A DNA stretch of 64,000 bases from Stromatinia cepivora (Eukaryota > Ascomycota > Leotiomycetes > Helotiales > Sclerotiniaceae), in the NCBI GenBank assembly GCA_014898415.1, contig RCTD01000033.1:124001-188000 (forward strand), given 5' to 3'. Within the stretch, counting starts at the first letter, position 1. Each line of letters begins with the position of its first letter. This document shows positions 32,619 through 44,437 of the stretch, in pieces. A program made the translations under genes and the position numbers. A model generated the notes under the pieces. That model was given only the letters and a program-made list of their open reading frames with translations. It searched no databases and was not told the DNA's origin.

Positions 32619-33275
32619 TCAAACCCCCTCAACATGAAATCCCCTCGCAACAAGCCATCTCCTCAAAAACCCCAACTTACTATCCTTTTCCGCCAACCAC
32701 ATATTCCTCTCACTAACCTTCGCATCCATCACCCTGACCAATTCCTGCAACCTCTCCACCTCCTCAACTTTCTCCTCCAGTCTCTCCTTCAGTCCTCCCT
32801 CACTTAAAATCCCCCTCCCAGTCAACCCCCTCCTCATCATCCTAACTCTCTCCTCCGCCCTCTCCCCCCTAACCTCAGCCTTTTCTCTCTTCCCCTCCAA
32901 CTTCGCTATCCTCCCCTCCAAAAACTGAATATCCCTACTCTTCTCCTCATTATCCATTGTCAGAACCTCTTTATCCCCTTTCAGCACCCTAACAATATCT
33001 CTCAATGCACTATTATCAGAATTCAACTGCCAATTTCTTGTTTCCACAACGGCTAATTCTGTTCTGAGTGATTCAGTAACGGCGTGTAGTTCGGCGTTGC
33101 GTTCTTCAAGTTCATTTGCTATTTCGCGGGAAGCAGTGCGGGGTTGAGAGGTGGACCGACGCGAATGTGAGGAGCTGGGACGGTGGGAGTTAGAGTTTGA
33201 GCGGAAGATGATGCGTTCGTGACCGTGGCGGTCGCGTTCAAAGTAGCCGCGGGATCGGGGGCGGTCGTAGGACAT
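32619..33275 (-). CDS. Small coiled-coil protein of unknown function
   Basis: Intronless, 218 aa, starting MSYDRPRSRGYFERDRHGHE. Residues 25-50 are Ser/Arg-rich. A long coiled coil runs from about residue 50 to 190 with clear heptads (NELEERNAELHAVTESLRTE; LNSDNSALRDIVRVLKGD; GRIAKLEGKREKAEVRGE; LKERLEEKVEEVERLQELVR). The C-terminus FLRRWLVARGFHVEGV is conserved-looking. Its plan (basic Ser-rich head, then coiled coil) resembles the protein at 28459-29568, and a distant relationship is possible. Function is unknown. Confidence 0.72.
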   Translation of the reverse strand: MSYDRPRSRGYFERDRHGHERIIFRSNSNSHRPSSSHSRRSTSQPRTASREIANELEERNAELHAVTESLRTELAVVETRNWQLNSDNSALRDIVRVLKGDKEVLTMDNEEKSRDIQFLEGRIAKLEGKREKAEVRGERAEERVRMMRRGLTGRGILSEGGLKERLEEKVEEVERLQELVRVMDAKVSERNMWLAEKDSKLGFLRRWLVARGFHVEGV

Positions 33276-36139
33276 TTTGATGTGGGTTTGTCTTTGTGTT
33301 TGCTGAGTTAAGAAGAGGAGAATAGATGAAGGATAATTTTTGATAGATTAGCGTGGTGGAGGATGAGATATTTTCAACGGTGATGTTTTTCACGATATTC
33401 GTGTTAAAGTCAGAGAAATGATTGGTTGCTGTATTGGTATGGATGAATATGCAAGTAAGTATGGCCTGCAGCTCTAGAAGCGCGTATGTATGCGTAGAAA
33501 CAGTATTGGACAATGCACTTCTCAAGTTGTTCAATAAGAAGGGAGAAGTTTAGATTATATGTATAGTTGCCTACATCCGGAAGACCTCACGCGCATAACG
33601 GATCAGGCATGGGCAAATTTGCAAAGTTTCTATGGTATGGCTAACGGATAGGTAAAGAAAGAGCCTTGTGAAACATCATGTGCCAAGATGTAATTTTTTG
33701 GTCAAAATCTGGATCGGAAATTGAAACCGAGAACAAGATTAACAAGGCTATGAAAAGAAAGATTGAATTTCGGAATATCGTAGAAGAGTTTTTGCTTCGG
33801 CGGCCTTCCTTTCCGTGGATTGCGAGGACCCGGAGTAGAGAAACGCCTCGTTCTTTTCCTTGACTACATTTCCCAAATCTCATCTAATCCGATCTCATTC
33901 ATGTTTAACAAAGCCAACATATCGTATGTGTGGCATGTGCAAGCCGTTGAATGTGCTAGTTTAAGAGAAACTTCTCGCTAAATCTTTAATGAAACGTGCC
34001 AAAAAAGGAAGAAAGAAACAAGGTAAAGGAAAAAGGTTTTACCTGCCTTGTCATGCCTATTCTCTTTTCAAATCCTTCACATTTCATGCATATCGAAACA
34101 AGCCTCTCCTCCCCCATACAGAAACCCAACTCCAGTAGTACAAAGGGTCCCAAAAGTACCAGCCACTCAGCTGTCCATGGATAGATGGTTGGCTCAGAGG
34201 ATTCTACCCCTCCTGTAGGCATGCGGGAACTAATGCTTCATCTCATCCAATAGCATCTATTCTATGACCTTCACTCAAAACAAAAAATGTCGCAGCGTGC
34301 CGTACTATGCTACGAGCTCTAGATGATTAGCTTACAGAGTGGCTGTGCGGACCCTAAATGTAAGGCTGAGGCGTGATCATCCCATGGAATTTCTGGATGA
34401 CATTTTGAAAAATGTCTGGGAAACTTGGCTTTTCAAAGATATTTGCTGATGTCAGATTTCTCAAAGCATAATTTCACATTCGGAACTTTCCAAACAAGCC
34501 ACTTCATGAAAACCTCAGCATTTCAGCCACGAATAAGCTCTCGTCACGATACAGAGGAAGTATCCTGTGGCTTGCAAATATGGTTACAAATGCGGCGAAG
34601 TCATACTAGGACCGGTCGCTCAAAATGGACTGGGTGGTCATCAGAAGAAACGGAAAGAGAGGAAAAACATGGCTTGATGGAGGGAAAATTTCTGCAAGGC
34701 AGATTTTGTGATAAGGCTGGGTTGCAGTGATGAAGATAATTGAGACACCGGTATATGATGACGTTTGCCATGCGAGACATAAGATATTAGATGCTATGTT
34801 GGAGCAAAGATTTTTCCTTTGTAGGGATATTGTACCCAGTGATGTTGTTGCATTGGGTACCAATCGATTCGATCAGACCACCGGGCTTGAATAAATTGCT
34901 TGATGTGAAGAAAGTTGGATATTTCTTTTCTTAGAAGGAAATGGACGGAGGCTGTACTCGTCTTTCGTTGAAATCTTACACGCCAGGTCGACTTACTGCA
35001 TAAGCCACACGTGATTGAAGAATAATTATGCACACACAAAGGCCTTCGCATATATTGCATAAATCCCTCAATGCATCGACAACACAACAAAATCCAAACC
35101 AGATTTCTAAATCTTACATACATACTCCGTACGGGCCTGCTTTACATTGATCGTTAAATTCCGGGTTCAGTAAATACAACATACCCCAATCCCCTCAAGT
35201 TCGTATAACATTTGGCGGTCAAGCGGCTAATTATGCAAAACAAACGCTGAGTATCGGACGAGATGCAGCGCCATGCCATGTCATGCAGGTTATTAAGAAT
35301 TGTGCATTAGATTCATTTAGTTGCGGTATTGTCCTGTCGTCATCTTCTGCATTGCCATTCTTTAGTTTGGATTAGATGCAGCCACAACCGGTCATCTTTT
35401 AGACTGGATAATGTTGATGAGGCTCTTGTAACATTCTGGAGAAGCCTCCTTGAAAGCATTAGAGTTAACCTTTTTACCGCTATTTGGTGGTTGCCAATGC
35501 TGATGCAAATCATGAGTCGGTTTGTAAGATACTGCATGCACTTCGCCCCGATGAGATGTCGGGAATGTTGAGATGATGCGATATCAGTTCGTAGAAGTCC
35601 TGCATTGATATAGCGGTGGATGAAGCCTGGGTATGAAATTGGAGAGGTGTTTATGATCCATGAAGAAGGGTTGTTCCGGTACTTCTCGTTTTATCCGGTT
35701 ATATGTGTATGCTTGAGCAATGGTAATATCGATTTGCTAGGGTATAGTGGAAGAATTGTGTTAATCCGTGAATTGGCGAAAATTGTCGAAGTTTTAATCA
35801 AGCAAAGGCATCGAAACTGTGGATGAATATCCTTAGGAAACTGTATATTCTTTAGCATCTAAATTAAAACTCCATAATCAAATATTCTATCCCAAGTATG
35901 AAACCACATAACATTCTTCAATATCCCAATTCGACTTTAGATGGGAGTTTGTACATCTACTGCAACACCACCGTTCAACCACTATTGACTAGCTTGGCGT
36001 AATGATGAACTCATATATATCCAACCATATACACACCATGATCTCAAACGTTTCCAAACATCTATAGCTTCCACATACCAACTAAATAGCCATGATGTCA
36101 ACACTTCATTCTACCAAGCACTTCGCGTCGCCCCACCAC
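33276..36139. other. Long intergenic region, no gene recognised
   Basis: 2.9 kb of mixed composition with short ORFs on both strands (plus 34425-34730, plus 35329-35571, plus 35620-35826). None shows a domain, a signal peptide I trust, or sustained coding bias. Short undetected genes with introns cannot be excluded. Confidence 0.45.
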
Positions 36140-37012
36140 TCAAACCCCTTTCAACCCATCAGCCCACAACTTCCTCACAAAACCCCAATAAACCTCCTCA
36201 CCCCCCTGCCCCCTAAACATCTGCGCATGCTTTCCACCAACCATCTTAACCCTCTCTACCCTATAACCCTTCTGTTTCCCCACCTCCCCATGCTCCTCTA
36301 CATCAGTCCACTCGATCACATCATCCTCTTCACTATAAATATATCCCCTCGTCGCTCCCTTACTTACCAGCCTCTCATCATTCAACCCCTCCAAAGGCCC
36401 TCTCACTAAATCTCTCCACACCCAATGTGGACAACAATGCACAATGAAGTATAGTATCGACGCTATTAGGATAGCCAGGATTGCTAGGGGTATATATAAC
36501 AACCATGGAAGTTTCGCTCCGGGCACGTGGAGGAGCGCGTGTAAATCTCGCTTAAACCATGGGAGAGAAGGACAGGAATCATAGATTATGGTGGATATAG
36601 GAAGTGGTTTGCCTTTCAACGAGTGATACAACCCCGCAACTCCATAAAAACGTTTTCCACCGCCGTTACTAATGCAGTGAACTAATAGTTTCTCATTTTC
36701 GTCGGATGATCCGGAAAACAGGGCATCGATAGCGGGAGCGACATCTTTGCGTCGGCGAGCTTCGGATTCAAGGAGGAACTGTGAGGTTTTCATGGTGCAG
36801 AGGGCGATGCGGGAAGAAGGGAAGAGATTGGTGTAGTAGGTGGTGTAGTAGGAGATATGTTTTGGAGCGGCATTGTTCCAGCTGCAGAGAAGAATGGTGG
36901 TTGGGTGGGTTGAGAGTGGTGTGGTGCTGGTCGTGGTGCTGGGCTCGTAGAGATAGACGCAAGGTGATAGTTTGGTAAAGGCTGAAAGGGGCTTTGATTT
37001 TGGTTGGGCCAT
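36140..37012 (-). CDS. TMEM53/DUF829-family alpha/beta hydrolase-like protein
   Basis: Intronless, 290 aa from the ATG at 37012 (MAQPKSKPLS); an ATG six codons upstream is also in frame. The family pattern is clear: TTILLCSWNNAAPKHISYY near residues 38-56, then VHCISNGGG (residues 111-119) with the nucleophile-elbow Ser115. IIYDSCPSLPW follows with a likely acid Asp145, and a late GGKHAQM supplies the expected His. A hydrophobic segment at about 169-192 (LPWLLYIPLAILAILIA) is a probable membrane span. The family is placed at nuclear or endoplasmic-reticulum membranes in animals, and fungal relatives occur near secondary-metabolism genes, but no substrate can be assigned here. Confidence 0.8.
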   Translation of the reverse strand: MAQPKSKPLSAFTKLSPCVYLYEPSTTTSTTPLSTHPTTILLCSWNNAAPKHISYYTTYYTNLFPSSRIALCTMKTSQFLLESEARRRKDVAPAIDALFSGSSDENEKLLVHCISNGGGKRFYGVAGLYHSLKGKPLPISTIIYDSCPSLPWFKRDLHALLHVPGAKLPWLLYIPLAILAILIASILYFIVHCCPHWVWRDLVRGPLEGLNDERLVSKGATRGYIYSEEDDVIEWTDVEEHGEVGKQKGYRVERVKMVGGKHAQMFRGQGGEEVYWGFVRKLWADGLKGV

Positions 37013-38602
37013 CTTGACTTGCACTTGCAATTGCTACTGGCTTTTTGGTACAAAGTGAAGGTGCAGAGAGAAAAAAGAAAGAAGAAGAAACTCTGAGGGA
37101 TGGTTTTTTACTTAAAATTTATATCATCCCGTGAATCTGCCGACTGGTCAACGTGGCTAAAATGGCTCCTGAAGAGACTCTGATCAAGATTGCCCATTGG
37201 GCGGTTTTCAAGGGGTGCTCATTTTGAAGAATCCCGAATTCGTTGGCAGCGGATTTTGTCCCACTTTGGTGACAATTCTGTTACGTGCGTACATTTCCGC
37301 CGGCTTGAAAGCGGGTCTTTCGTATCATGCCGAGGTCCGTCATTTTGGTTGAGGAAGAATGCTTGTAATTATAATTAAAAGGTTACTGATCCTCTGCTAT
37401 GCCCACATCGACATCGCGGACAATAGAACAAACATGGCGCTCTTGTTTGGTTTGTCAAAATGAAGGAGAAGGTTACCTTGCAACCTGGCTGTGTACTCAT
37501 GGAATGTTTCTACTGACATAAGCCGAATTTGGTAGGTTAATATGCAGATAGTAATGGTCCATACTTCTGCATGTAAAAGCAACAAGTATACGAAGTTCTT
37601 CCAAATTGATGCATACTTATCAAGTGATGTTGAGTTGGGTTCAATGAATCAATTTTTACAATGGCTAGTGTAAGTGCTTACATAAGGTGGATGGCTCAAT
37701 CTTATTGGTGCTTGGCATTGAACGGATCTCATACTTCATTCAACAACGCAGCACAATAAACACTGATTTCCAACCTTTCCGGATCTTCCTTTGTTTATTG
37801 TAGCTCCTCTCTCTTGCAACATTGTCTCGGAGGTATGAATTCTTGTATGGTAGTCCAACTACCATCCTATCACCTAAACGCAGTATCCTCCAGCCGGTTT
37901 GATCCATGGGGAGCACCCTATGGGACCTTAAAATACTTCCTATACGGACTTTCAAATCCTTCCTGAAAGGATTATAAATTTATGGAGGAAGAACATCACA
38001 TATATATATTTGTTAGACAAAAGTCAAAAAACCAGACTTTCAATATTTGAAGAATAATATGTATAGGAAGATCATATTCATATATTTCGAATTCAGTAAA
38101 AGTGAAACCATTTGTTACTTCGAACTACAATCACAACTTATATAATCGATGACTAATCATTCATTTATTATTATTCATTTTTTGAATTTTTTATTCAAAT
38201 TATTCACTTTATTATTATACTACGAAAATCATATCTATAAAGAACATATTCATTTTAAAATATATATAGATTTAATTGTGTTTTAAATCACCTAATAATT
38301 TTAATTTAAAACTAATGATTTTAGTTTAAAAACTAATGATTTTAATTCAAATTTTAAAGAATTAAAGAACATAATGTTCTTTATAAATGTATTAATTTTG
38401 AAGGTCATTAATTGAAGAATATGAAGATCATTTTGGATTCACTTATTCTTCCAATAAGATCATTATGATCTTCATTTTTACGAAAAACCATGAAAAGTAT
38501 GCAGGGGAAGTATTTCTAGTTCCCTTAGGGGCAATATGACATGAGATATCTTTGGAGGCACATCACACTACGCAAATTTTGACGGCAATATCTAGTAATA
38601 AG
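37013..38602. other. Intergenic region, increasingly AT-rich
   Basis: Holds the promoter of the TMEM53-like gene. From about 37970 to 38470 it is AT-rich with short repeated phrases (ACTAATGATTTTA twice at 38312-38345). No gene recognised. Confidence 0.5.
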
Positions 38603-39153
38603 TAGGCTGCACAAAAATTATCTGTACCCATAGATTATCCGCAGATAATCCGCCCTATAAGTATTTATCAAAGGTCCTACCCACTCTACAGATTATCTAT
38701 CCAGATTTAAAATTATCCGTTTTGTTATAAATAATCCGCGGATTATCTATAGATAATCTATCTATTTATAGATAGATGGATTATCTATAAATAATCTATA
38801 AATATACAGATAATTTGTAAATAATTCATAAGTATATAGGTTATTTATAGATAATCTACGGATTATCTATAGATTATCCACTTTTCGCTTAAATTTGAAG
38901 CTATTCTTAAATCATTTTATAATCCAAAAATGATTCAAGTTTAGATTTATACTAATTTTTATACTAATTATAAAATTATACTAGTTTTATAAAATATTAT
39001 ATAATATATGAATAGATGGGTATCCGTGGATAATCTGTATCTGTCCCGTGGGTTACCTATCCCAAATTTTGAATTACCTGTTTCGTTATAGATAATCCGC
39101 GGGTTACCCATCGAAATCATTACCTGCCCCATGGGTACTCGTTGCGCAGCCTA
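38603..39153. mobile_element. hAT-type MITE (non-autonomous, 551 bp)
   Basis: It begins TAGGCTGCACAA and ends TTGCGCAGCCTA, matching inverted repeats that continue inward (GTACCCAT...ATGGGTAC). It is flanked by 8-bp repeats GTAATAAG (38595-38602) and GTGGTAAG (39154-39161) that differ only by two G/A transitions. An 8-bp duplication with TAGGSTGC-like ends fits the hAT superfamily. The interior has many short subrepeats of the GATTATCTATAGATAATC type and no ORF. Mostly CpA-depleted inside, so it has been through RIP. Confidence 0.8.
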
Positions 39154-39186
39154 GTGGTAAGAAAGGCGGCAGACCGACCGTTGTAC

Positions 39187-39432
39187 ATGACTAATGAACA
39201 ACCAACATGGAAAAGGCGAAGAGGACCACAATCTCGAAAATATACCACTCTCGGTGACCTTACGAGATACACCCATCATGAGATGTCTGCTTTGGGAAGT
39301 TTTCCTATCAAGTGTTGTTTAACACCACGCACAAGACCCGGGAAAGATGTCTCTCAGGCAGATAGAGACCGATATCGTGGTTTGGAGGCATATCAAAGAC
39401 AGAGGTTCGGAAAATATAGTATATCAGTTTGA
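39187..39432 (+). CDS. Small hypothetical ORF next to the MITE
   Basis: 81 codons starting at ATG 39187 (MTNEQPTWKRRRGPQSRKY). It is Arg/Lys-rich with DLTRYTHHEMSALG and YRGLEAYQRQRFGKY. Codon composition is normal and unlike the adjacent AT-rich DNA, but no family is recognised and there is no independent support. The frame is also open upstream into the MITE end (from 39142), so the true 5' end may have been displaced by that insertion. Confidence 0.3.
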   Translation: MTNEQPTWKRRRGPQSRKYTTLGDLTRYTHHEMSALGSFPIKCCLTPRTRPGKDVSQADRDRYRGLEAYQRQRFGKYSISV

Positions 39433-41737
39433 AATTGAATAGTACTGTATGCACATTGATTAACACGGTGGTCGAATTCATTCAGTTGGCTTTAATACAG
39501 CGGAGCTCGACTAGTTGGGGCATTTACATACACGATTGATCTTGACGACAAACTTTTATTAGACACTACACCGATACATCCATTTTTTGCGCGGAAAAAT
39601 TGGATCACCCCTTCATCGAACGAAGCGAAATATGAGTTAGGGCTTGTAAGACCAGGGTATTGGGAGGCAACTATTTGTTAAAGATACTAGGTGCAACATG
39701 CTAGTCAAACTAACATATCTAAGGCTAACAATGATGTCGTTTAGCATGTTTTGTTTGGCCTTATGTCTGTGACTTGTTACGCTTTTTCTATGCAGTAAAA
39801 TTACGCGAGATGGTATGATTGTATGATATTGTTAGGTCAAAACAGTCTAACAGTCTTAGGTGGACGGCGCTTTGGGCCTTGGGGATACTTTTCAAAGGAT
39901 TTATCTGAGGAGAGTGGGCGAAAATATAAACCCGCATTGAGGTTCGACTTGCATGCGTTTCCTCGATTCCATGAAGTCGAAGAATCCTTTCGCTTTTACA
40001 ACTGATAGATTGTGGTAGTTGGTATACATTAGTTAAATTGTGAAGTTAGGTATAGAACAATGTACAAGCAAGTTAATCTAGATGAAACATAGGTTCACGC
40101 TTTCCTTTTCAGCAATACATATTTTGGTCAGTTTTCGCGTCCTGCTTTTGAAACAAAGTTCCTAAGATTTAGGATGATTACTCCTGGTTGTTGCTACTAT
40201 TAACCTGTCAATCTTTGTTTAGCTTCGTTTTACTATACATAAACTAAACGGGTAGAATCTATCAATATACTATTCGCTGATATCTCTCAGGTAAAATTCT
40301 TATTTTCACTTCCAAGTACTCCGCTGCTATCCTTAATTTTTTTTGGAAACCTTTCCTGATCTCCAAATATGTGATCAACCTTGTATCATGGTACCATTGC
40401 CACTGGTCTACCTCATGCTGATTCTACTATCGTGGTGCTAATTCCGGCCTAAAGGAGGCGAAATCTGGGATTTCGGCAATTCCAGGCACCTACTTCGTTT
40501 CCCTTTGCCCTTTTCCTACATTCAGATAAATTATCATTACCAATAAACCTGCACCGGAAATCATATCATCGCAACGTGTGAAAAGTTATCCGGTGATGGG
40601 AATTTATTCTTCTCAATGGTGAGACGCTCTCTTCTTGACAGTACCAAAGATTGTATCAATGGGGAGGGACGGAATATCTGGTGTTCATAGGTTTTGGCAG
40701 GGATTTTGAAGCTGAGGGTTGTATGCACTTAATTAGCGAGACCTGCGGAGTTGATCGGGATCCAAAAGATATTCTTGTTGAGATACCAGGAGTAGATGCA
40801 GGAGAAGCAAACGTTTGTCGTTTTGTCGCTTGAAGAAAGAACAAAGTACACGAGCGACTAAACACGGCTCTGGAATCCTGGTTTCTTGTGTCAATGAGGA
40901 GGTATTGGTTGTTCAAGGCCTGCTTCGCCAAAGATAATGTTTCAAAGTTCCTTATTGATCATGATCGCACCCCAGCTCACGGGTTGCTTGTTTGATAGAG
41001 ATCTCACCTTGTCTTGATTAATTGTTTTTATCAATGGAACGCGTCTATTCATCCAAGAACACGATGAGGCTCTGATTCAAGTCCGTAAGAATCCTCTAGA
41101 TAGGAACCTGCGAATACAATTACACTAAAGCCTTGAGAATTAATTCACTGCAAGTGCCTTGGTGAAAGATTCACCATCTGGCCAAATCCCGTAACCACAA
41201 GCATCATTTCAACATTCTCCTACTTAAAAACTGCCCCTCATGCCTTCAAAATCGGTCAAGAAGTTACAAAAGATAGGAAATTCCAAAGATAGGTCTCGGT
41301 AACGTTGTAGCCTGCAGTTTAGATAAAGTTTGGAACGCCGCAGAAAAGGAGTATAAAAATTGCTATATATAGGAACTCTTCTCGTAATCTTGCGAGTAGT
41401 AACTTATTAGCTGATGGAGACTTATTGCCAGTAAAGACTTTGATGAAAGGACGATAGTATCGAAAATTGACAACAATCATTACAGTAACCGTGCACTTAT
41501 ATTACCCCAAAACCTTAAAAACGCGTAAATTTCGCGAATTGAATTTCAACTCTCTTTATTATTTATTTATCAATAATACTACAATATATTCCCAAAACCT
41601 TAAATATTAAAAGGGAACTAGCTTTTAAGTATCTTACTCTATATTTATATAGCAAAATTATTAACAAAGCTTTTAATGACTTTAATCCTTATTATATCGC
41701 AATTGATTTCAATTTCGAAACGCAAATCATTCGTTAT
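39433..41737. other. Spacer at the right edge of the gene island
   Basis: Normal composition until about 41500. The short ORFs at 39823-40005 and 40651-40833 have no recognisable family. From about 41500 the sequence turns AT-rich; TACAGTAACCGTGCACTTATATTACCCC at 41478-41505 could be the outer end of the pogo-type element that follows, but this is unproven. Confidence 0.4.
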
Positions 41738-41813
41738 TGTCACGAATCGTGAACCACAGAAGGCAAACCACATGATATCCCTTATCTTCTATATCAATTT
41801 ATGAGCTGATCAT
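41738..41813 (+). repeat. Fragment of a Gypsy-type LTR (first ~76 bp)
   Basis: TGTCACGAATCGTGAACC and CTTATCTTCTATATCAATTT match the start of the minus-strand LTR at 45236-45517 (TGTCACAAATCGTGAATT, CTTATCTCCTATATCAATTT), in the opposite orientation. Similarity ends after CTGATCAT. It keeps more C and G than the 45.5-kb LTR, so it is less RIP-mutated. Confidence 0.6.
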
Positions 41814-42760
41814 CTATAACCGATTTCCCTACATCGTGCACGACCCCACATCTTGCACGCCCCTCATATTCCTACTACAATCACTTCAAAATTCGATATT
41901 AATTATAAATTATAAAATATAAAACTATAATTCTTTTTGAACAATAAAAAAATATAATATTATCTTATAGAATTAAAAAACCTTTATATTTTCAATTTCG
42001 ACGAAACCTTAATACATCGCCCAACCTTTGAATACAATACCCCCCCCCTTTCTTCCACCACTAATTTATCAATCTCTACAATGTTATAATCCTTTATAAC
42101 TTTTTAGAATATTAAATCTATAATAGAAAAACGTTTTTGAATTATTTATACTTTTTTAATAAAAAATATTAATGATTTCCAAGCTCTTTTCACCCCCTCT
42201 TTGATATCATATACAATTTGATAATCGATCTTCCTTTATACTATCCTTTCTTTAATCACTCTATTCTTCCATTCTTTTTCAACTTTCTTTTCGGCTTTTT
42301 CTTACTTCTTAATTTCCTTCTTCTATTCAATAACTAATACTTTTATCGATTAATAGATTCTAATTCTTTCGATTTGCAAAAAGGAATATAAAAAAATACC
42401 TTCGTTCTTTTCCCCTATTAGATTTAAATATTTAAAATAAGTTCTTTTCTTTCTTTCGATCTTCAAAACTTTTTCTAAACCTTTTGTTCTATATAATTGG
42501 ATATTAGTATTAATTATATATATAAATGCAGCCTTAAAAAGCTTCTGAGTGATATCAGGATTCTATTTGAAGCGAAACTCTAATTTGAGGTGATGAAGAG
42601 TTTTAGTCGTATATAGCATCTTTATTTTATTCCCTATGAATTGCATCGATGTAAATAACATAAGGGCTTGCTCTAATTCGATACTACGAATGGTAATATT
42701 CTTATTTATAGAATAAATACCGGCTTTTTCGAAAGATTTCAGGATATTATAAATAGTAAC

Positions 42761-42910
42761 TGTTACGAGATACACGTGATCGCGTCCGATCGGGCTAGTA
42801 CAGTACTAAGCTTCGAGTCGATTATATATATAGCTTTGTAGCACACTTTTTTTAGTTCTGTAATTTTTAATTTTAAGATTAATCTTTAAATATTCATTGG
42901 ATTCGTTATA
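42761..42910 (+). repeat. 5' LTR of the small LTR element, copy 2
   Basis: 150 bp, starts TGTTACGAGATACACG and ends TTCGTTATA. Confidence 0.85.
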
Positions 42911-43149
42911 TTATTAAAAGCTTTTCCAGATAAGAAATAAAATAACATTTGTATATATTTATATACACTCTGTTTGCTCTTATTTAAGTATATCACTTCT
43001 GCTTTTTCATCTATATATAGATCTTTTTGATATTATTCGAAAATGTTATCTTTTTTTTTACCCTTAATTTCTAAACTATAAATTACGATTCGATAAACCT
43101 TATGATTATAGAACTTCGTAGTAAAATGATTCATCAATAGAATAAAATC

Positions 43150-43479
43150 TTGTTTCTATGCTTTCTGATTCTCGAATACATTTTTACTATTTATATTCTT
43201 TCTTATCCGAAATCCTTTCTCCTTGATTCTGAAAAGTTCAATGATAGCTTTCAAAAGTTCGATACCTGGCTTCCCTCGATTCGAATGAAACTACAAATAG
43301 ACAACACTATAATCGACAATTCTACAATTCAATTTTATTATGTTTATCTCAATCTCGAATCTTATATACAAGCTATAATACTATTTCAGCTTTCTTTTTT
43401 TAATCAAAACATTCCTTTAGATTATATAACGATCCTAAATCAATTTATATATATTTACAACAATCTGAATAAAGTTTAA
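43150..43479 (+). pseudogene. Gag-like open segment of the small LTR element
   Basis: 109 codons. The pattern FQKFDTWLPSIRMKL ... NSTIQFYYVYLNLES resembles the N-terminal part of fungal Gypsy Gag proteins (short helix, WL..I..KL, then a YVY.RL-like turn). No zinc knuckle is visible and no pol follows. It is probably the only coding trace of this family; it may have supported packaging by an autonomous partner. Confidence 0.55.
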
Positions 43480-44287
43480 GAAATTAAAGATAAATTATTC
43501 ATTTTCAAATAAAGAACTAATTCTTTATATACTTATATTGCAAAATTCGAAAGGATCCTTTACAAAGTTAAAGGTTAGAATTGATCCGATTCGAATAAGA
43601 TCTTAATCTTTTGTAATAGATTCAATATTATTTTTAGAAATCGTTTTTCTCAATAGCTTTCTCTTTTTTATTTCTATCCTGATTTTATTTAGATCATATA
43701 ACAATTAGTTATTTGCATAACAAATGGATTCTTTGTATCATTTTATTCTAATAAGTTTAGAGCCCTATATATATTGCAGAATCTATTTCATTCTCAGAAT
43801 TATAATCCAATAAATATTAGCAATTTTAATATTATTAATACCTTTAGTTCTTTTGATATTCAATCGGACAAATCCGATTGTATTTTGATTCTACTTTATA
43901 TACAAATGCCCGAGTTTTTCTTTTCTGAAAGAACTCTTTTGTATAAATAAAATAAATATATATGATATAAAAATATTTTCTATTGAATATAAATTTGTCT
44001 ATTAGATCTATATTAAGGAGTTCGAGATCGATAAGAGTTTGTTTTGGTTATTATATTGATTATTGAATCCGAAAGCAATGATGATAAGGATCTAGGAGAG
44101 ATAATCAATAGTCGATATTTTGAAGATCGTTTGAAGGAAGTATATGGTACAATGGATGTATATTCATTGATTATAATGCAATCCATATATCAAGCATTTT
44201 TATCAAAAGAAGATTAATAATCATTTTTGTATTTAAATTATTCGTTTAAAGCAAATTCGGGACGAATTCTTTAGAAGGGGGGGGTAA

Positions 44288-44437
44288 TATTACAAGATAC
44301 ATATGATCGTGTCCGATCGGGCTAGTACAGTATTAAGCTTCGAGTCGATCATATATATAGCTTCGTAGTACACTCTCTTTAATTCTGTAGCTTTTAATTC
44401 TAAGATTGATCTCTAAACGCTTGTTGGGTTCGTCACA
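44288..44437 (+). repeat. 3' LTR of the small LTR element, copy 2
   Basis: 150 bp, starts TATTACAAGATACATATG and ends TTCGTCACA, followed by GTAAC. Confidence 0.85.

Larger units (their letters stand above)
42761..44437 (+). mobile_element. Small LTR retroelement (Gag-only, non-autonomous), copy 2
   Basis: 1677 bp, same family as 9121-10795, with 150-bp LTRs at 42761-42910 and 44288-44437 and target duplication GTAAC (42756-42760, 44438-44442). A G-rich polypurine run precedes the 3' LTR (44275-44284). The Gag-like frame is open here for 109 codons (43150-43479) with the same SEKFNDSFQKFDTWLPSIRM and FYYVYLNLES blocks. It is inserted in the minus-strand pogo transposase; deleting it and one GTAAC restores that reading frame exactly. 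Confidence 0.88.

Noticed and set aside
40651..40833. 60-codon plus ORF as a small protein
   Set aside because: It opens with a non-ATG codon and has no family, signal peptide or context.
42563..42775. Minus ORF of 70 codons as a gene
   Set aside because: It starts in the 5' LTR of the small LTR element and continues into the pogo transposase C-terminal part; it is a junction product.
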